Of a stretch of DNA of 64,000 nucleotides, positions 61,752 through 64,000 are shown piece after piece (positions within the stretch are counted from its first letter, which is position 1; the number at the start of each line of letters is the position of its first letter). A program made the translations under genes and the position numbers. The notes below the pieces were generated by a model. The model was not told where the DNA came from. It worked only from the letters and a program-made list of their open reading frames with translations, and did not search any database. Origin of the DNA: Dyadobacter arcticus (GTDB lineage: Bacteria > Bacteroidota > Bacteroidia > Cytophagales > Spirosomataceae). The stretch lies in the NCBI RefSeq assembly GCF_011762185.1, contig NZ_JAASQJ010000003.1, forward strand, positions 186,001 through 250,000, given 5' to 3'.

Positions 61752-64000
61752 TTATCTCGGCTTACTCGCAGAATCTGATACCTTCAAAATCCCCTGCATA
61801 ACCCGCCAATGTCCTGGGAATGAGCATATAAACGGATAATCGCCGGGTTGTGCCGGTGCTGTGAAATCCAGGCGGAAGCTTTTACCCGAATTGACGAGCG
61901 GGGTCGCGAACAAGATATCGGTGGTATTGGGAATAAAGTTTTTTTCAAATCCGTCTTTCAGATTGGCCATTGCGTCGGCGGCTTTGCCGACTTTTTGTTC
62001 TGTACCAGGCTTTACGACGACGACATTATGCGGCATAACATCCGGATTACTAAAAATTAGAGAGATTTTCCTGCCAGGCGGAACCTGCAATTCTTTTTTA
62101 TCAAAAACCATTTTTGCCTCAATTGTAGTCAACGAAATTTCAATGGTACCCATGCTTTCAAGCAGGGAAAGGACTTCTCCTCTGTCTCTTTCAGGAAGCA
62201 GACTAACCCGTTTCTTCATTTCCACAATAGCATTACCAAACGCCGGCGAATCCTGAACCTCACCAGGAAGGGTTTTTAGAGAAGCCAGAAACTCCCTGGT
62301 TGGCTGCATCTTACCTGGATTATTGATCGTCATATCCATTAAAATGGGATAAGCGATTTCTGGCATTCGAGATAGTAAGTTTGCCTTGTCCGAGCCCAAT
62401 AGGTTCTGACGGGACTGAACAGATTCATCGGCTGCGATCATCGCGGCATGAGCCACGACCTTCATTAGTTTACTCGTATCGCTTTTAATCATCTCTTCGA
62501 ATTCGGCCTGATTTCCCCGTAATACCTTTGGATCTGAACTGAGTAGCAGATTGATTAATGCGATTTGTGAGTTGGAATTGGATTTCTCTTTCCTCATTGC
62601 ATTCAAAAGCACTTGCACTTTGCTGATTTTCAACACTTCAGAAAGTTTGCCGGCAGCCTCCTGTTTCTGTTTTGGATCAATGCCAGGGCGTGAAAGTATT
62701 GCAAACAAAGTTTCCTGGGTTTCAGGCAAACTGACAATTTCCTGATCAGACACTAGTGTCAACAGACTTTGCTCTGCTTTTTTGTTCAGTTTATTTTTTC
62801 CAATTGAAGTAATCCAGAGCGGTTTTAATTGACGGAATGTTTCATGAATGGCGTAATCCAGGTAATAGTCCGTCGGATATTTAAAGATGTCCATTGCAGC
62901 GTTGACGCCTGGCTCGGATTCGAAAAAGCTCATGGCGACAATGGCTTCCAGCCTCACCCTCGGCGAATCGTCGTTGACCTTTGCCTTCATTAATTCCAAT
63001 GCATTGGGTAATCGTTCGCTCCAAAAACGCAGGACTTTGGTGGCAGCGGCGCGCGCCTGTGGCTCCTTGGCTTTTAAAAGTGTTTTTAACAGATTTTCTT
63101 CAACCATATCGAAATCCTGGTAAAGCCATAATCCTTCCAACAAATGATGCTCGTATTCGGCATTTGATTTATCAAGGTTTGCTACCCACTTTTTTAATGC
63201 AGGAATGACCTCGTCCACACTTTTTGCCCTCAACTCTGATCGTGTTCTATATCTGAAACGGTCTTCATGGGCTTTCAGATTATCGAGTAGCTGCGGTATA
63301 CTTTGCCCCGAAATATCAGTGACTTTTAATAATGGTTGGTCCTTGTAAGTAATGCGCCAGATGCGGCCGTGTGATTTGTCCCTGGCCGGGTCGCGGGGTG
63401 GATTTTCGCCATGGGAAATCAGCGGATTGTACCAATCGGCAATGTAAACGCCTCCATCCGGGCCGAATTCAATGTCGATAGGCCGGAAATTCGGATCGGA
63501 GGATTGCAATAGTGCTTCCATTTCTTTGCCACGAATGACCCGTAGCGGCGACCCTGAATTGTCATGAAGAATACGGTGCTGCTTGGTACCTTGAAATCCA
63601 ATGTTATTGTTGACCAAAAAATCGCCCTGTACTTCGTCAGGAAATTGTCGGCTGGAAATAATTTCGATACCGGCAGTGGGCCTGACACGGGTTTCCGTAA
63701 ACATGTCGATCCTGGGATGTTTGTCGGGATATGTTACTTTGCCAGTCATGGGAGGCGCAAAATAATTGGAGCCGTCGGAAGCGTCGCCGATGAAATGGGT
63801 ACCCCATTTGTCAAAAATGCTGCCCCAGGGATTATAATAAGGATAGGAAATGTAGTGAAAAAGCTTGCCCGTGCGCGGTTCGAAGCGGTAGGTGGCACCT
63901 GCATAGGAGCGAACCGGACCATAAGGTGTCTCAACCTGGGTATTCAGAAATGTCCCCTCATTGAAATACAATGCACCGTCCTGTCCATATGTAAATGCAT
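61752..64000 (-). CDS. PVC-type membrane-bound dehydrogenase-like protein: propeller, HEAT repeats and cupredoxin (partial)
   Basis: The frame is open to the right edge (reading AFTYGQDGALYFNEG at the boundary), so the N-terminus is missing. The visible 748 or so residues have a propeller-like start (IDIEFGPDGGVYIADWYNPL is the diagnostic block of PVC-type membrane-bound dehydrogenase domains), HEAT-type helices (about 270-600) and a C-terminal cupredoxin of about 120 residues. The copper ligands are all present: His in VMPHNVVVV, then Cys, His and Met in FICSFPGHWRVMQG. The arrangement implies an electron-transfer role in the periplasm, plausibly coupled to sugar oxidation. A different PVC-type protein with a haem domain ends at base 263. 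Confidence 0.88.
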   Translation of the reverse strand, partial: AFTYGQDGALYFNEGTFLNTQVETPYGPVRSYAGATYRFEPRTGKLFHYISYPYYNPWGSIFDKWGTHFIGDASDGSNYFAPPMTGKVTYPDKHPRIDMFTETRVRPTAGIEIISSRQFPDEVQGDFLVNNNIGFQGTKQHRILHDNSGSPLRVIRGKEMEALLQSSDPNFRPIDIEFGPDGGVYIADWYNPLISHGENPPRDPARDKSHGRIWRITYKDQPLLKVTDISGQSIPQLLDNLKAHEDRFRYRTRSELRAKSVDEVIPALKKWVANLDKSNAEYEHHLLEGLWLYQDFDMVEENLLKTLLKAKEPQARAAATKVLRFWSERLPNALELMKAKVNDDSPRVRLEAIVAMSFFESEPGVNAAMDIFKYPTDYYLDYAIHETFRQLKPLWITSIGKNKLNKKAEQSLLTLVSDQEIVSLPETQETLFAILSRPGIDPKQKQEAAGKLSEVLKISKVQVLLNAMRKEKSNSNSQIALINLLLSSDPKVLRGNQAEFEEMIKSDTSKLMKVVAHAAMIAADESVQSRQNLLGSDKANLLSRMPEIAYPILMDMTINNPGKMQPTREFLASLKTLPGEVQDSPAFGNAIVEMKKRVSLLPERDRGEVLSLLESMGTIEISLTTIEAKMVFDKKELQVPPGRKISLIFSNPDVMPHNVVVVKPGTEQKVGKAADAMANLKDGFEKNFIPNTTDILFATPLVNSGKSFRLDFTAPAQPGDYPFICSFPGHWRVMQGILKVSDSASKPR

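Overview
The window looks like a chromosomal segment of a Cytophagales bacterium (phylum Bacteroidota), most like the Dyadobacter/Spirosomaceae group. This rests on a SusC/SusD pair, a hybrid two-component system (HTCS), type IX secretion (T9SS) sorting tails, Tat-dependent Gfo/Idh/MocA oxidoreductases, DUF1080 and PVC-type haem-binding proteins, BlaI/M56 and LytS/LytTR pairs, and the lack of strong Shine-Dalgarno sites. That is inference from gene content. I see no tRNA, rRNA, CRISPR array, intact insertion sequence or prophage.

Layout. 1-7.8 kb: the tail of a PVC-type cytochrome, a double-thioredoxin protein, two TIM-barrel sugar isomerase-like proteins, a BlaI/M56 pair and a GH5 glycosidase. 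A palindromic repeat element lies at 2.6-2.8 kb. 7.8-14.1 kb: a four-PAS histidine kinase, then a sugar cluster (DUF1080, Gfo/Idh, esterase, SDR). 14.1-20.3 kb (minus strand): a T9SS protein, two paralogous YadA-like/S74 fibre proteins, and an alpha-amylase gene broken by one in-frame TAA. 20.7-32.3 kb: SusC/SusD, a PepSY-like protein, ribokinase, a 1343-residue HTCS and an NTF2-like protein. 32.4-36.1 kb: single metabolic genes. 36.1-45.0 kb (minus strand): ECF sigma factor, membrane TPR anti-sigma candidate, subtilisin, TPR-CHAT protease and a large T9SS surface protein. 45.1-48.6 kb: acyltransferase, DNA glycosylase and a second Gfo/Idh enzyme with a structured leader. 48.7-51.6 kb: LytS/LytTR, a small AraC-like protein and cytidine deaminase. 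51.7-55.1 kb: two lipoproteins, a second ECF sigma factor and its membrane partner. 55.2-59.1 kb (minus strand): glycosyltransferase/PhyH pair, aldo-keto reductase and a small exported protein. 59.4-64 kb: a second LytS/LytTR pair, a small membrane protein, and a PVC-type propeller/HEAT/cupredoxin protein that runs off the end.

How it fits together. Much of the window is carbohydrate acquisition and oxidation: SusCD with HTCS control, GH5 and GH13 enzymes, and the parts list of a 3-keto-glycoside pathway (Tat-exported dehydrogenases, DUF1080, TIM-barrel isomerases, and cytochrome/cupredoxin proteins as possible electron carriers). The rest is largely envelope sensing. The most interesting unit is the 36-45 kb locus, where two proteases with intact catalytic residues sit downstream of an ECF sigma factor and a membrane-anchored TPR protein. 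This is a plausible but untested protease-gated transcription switch.
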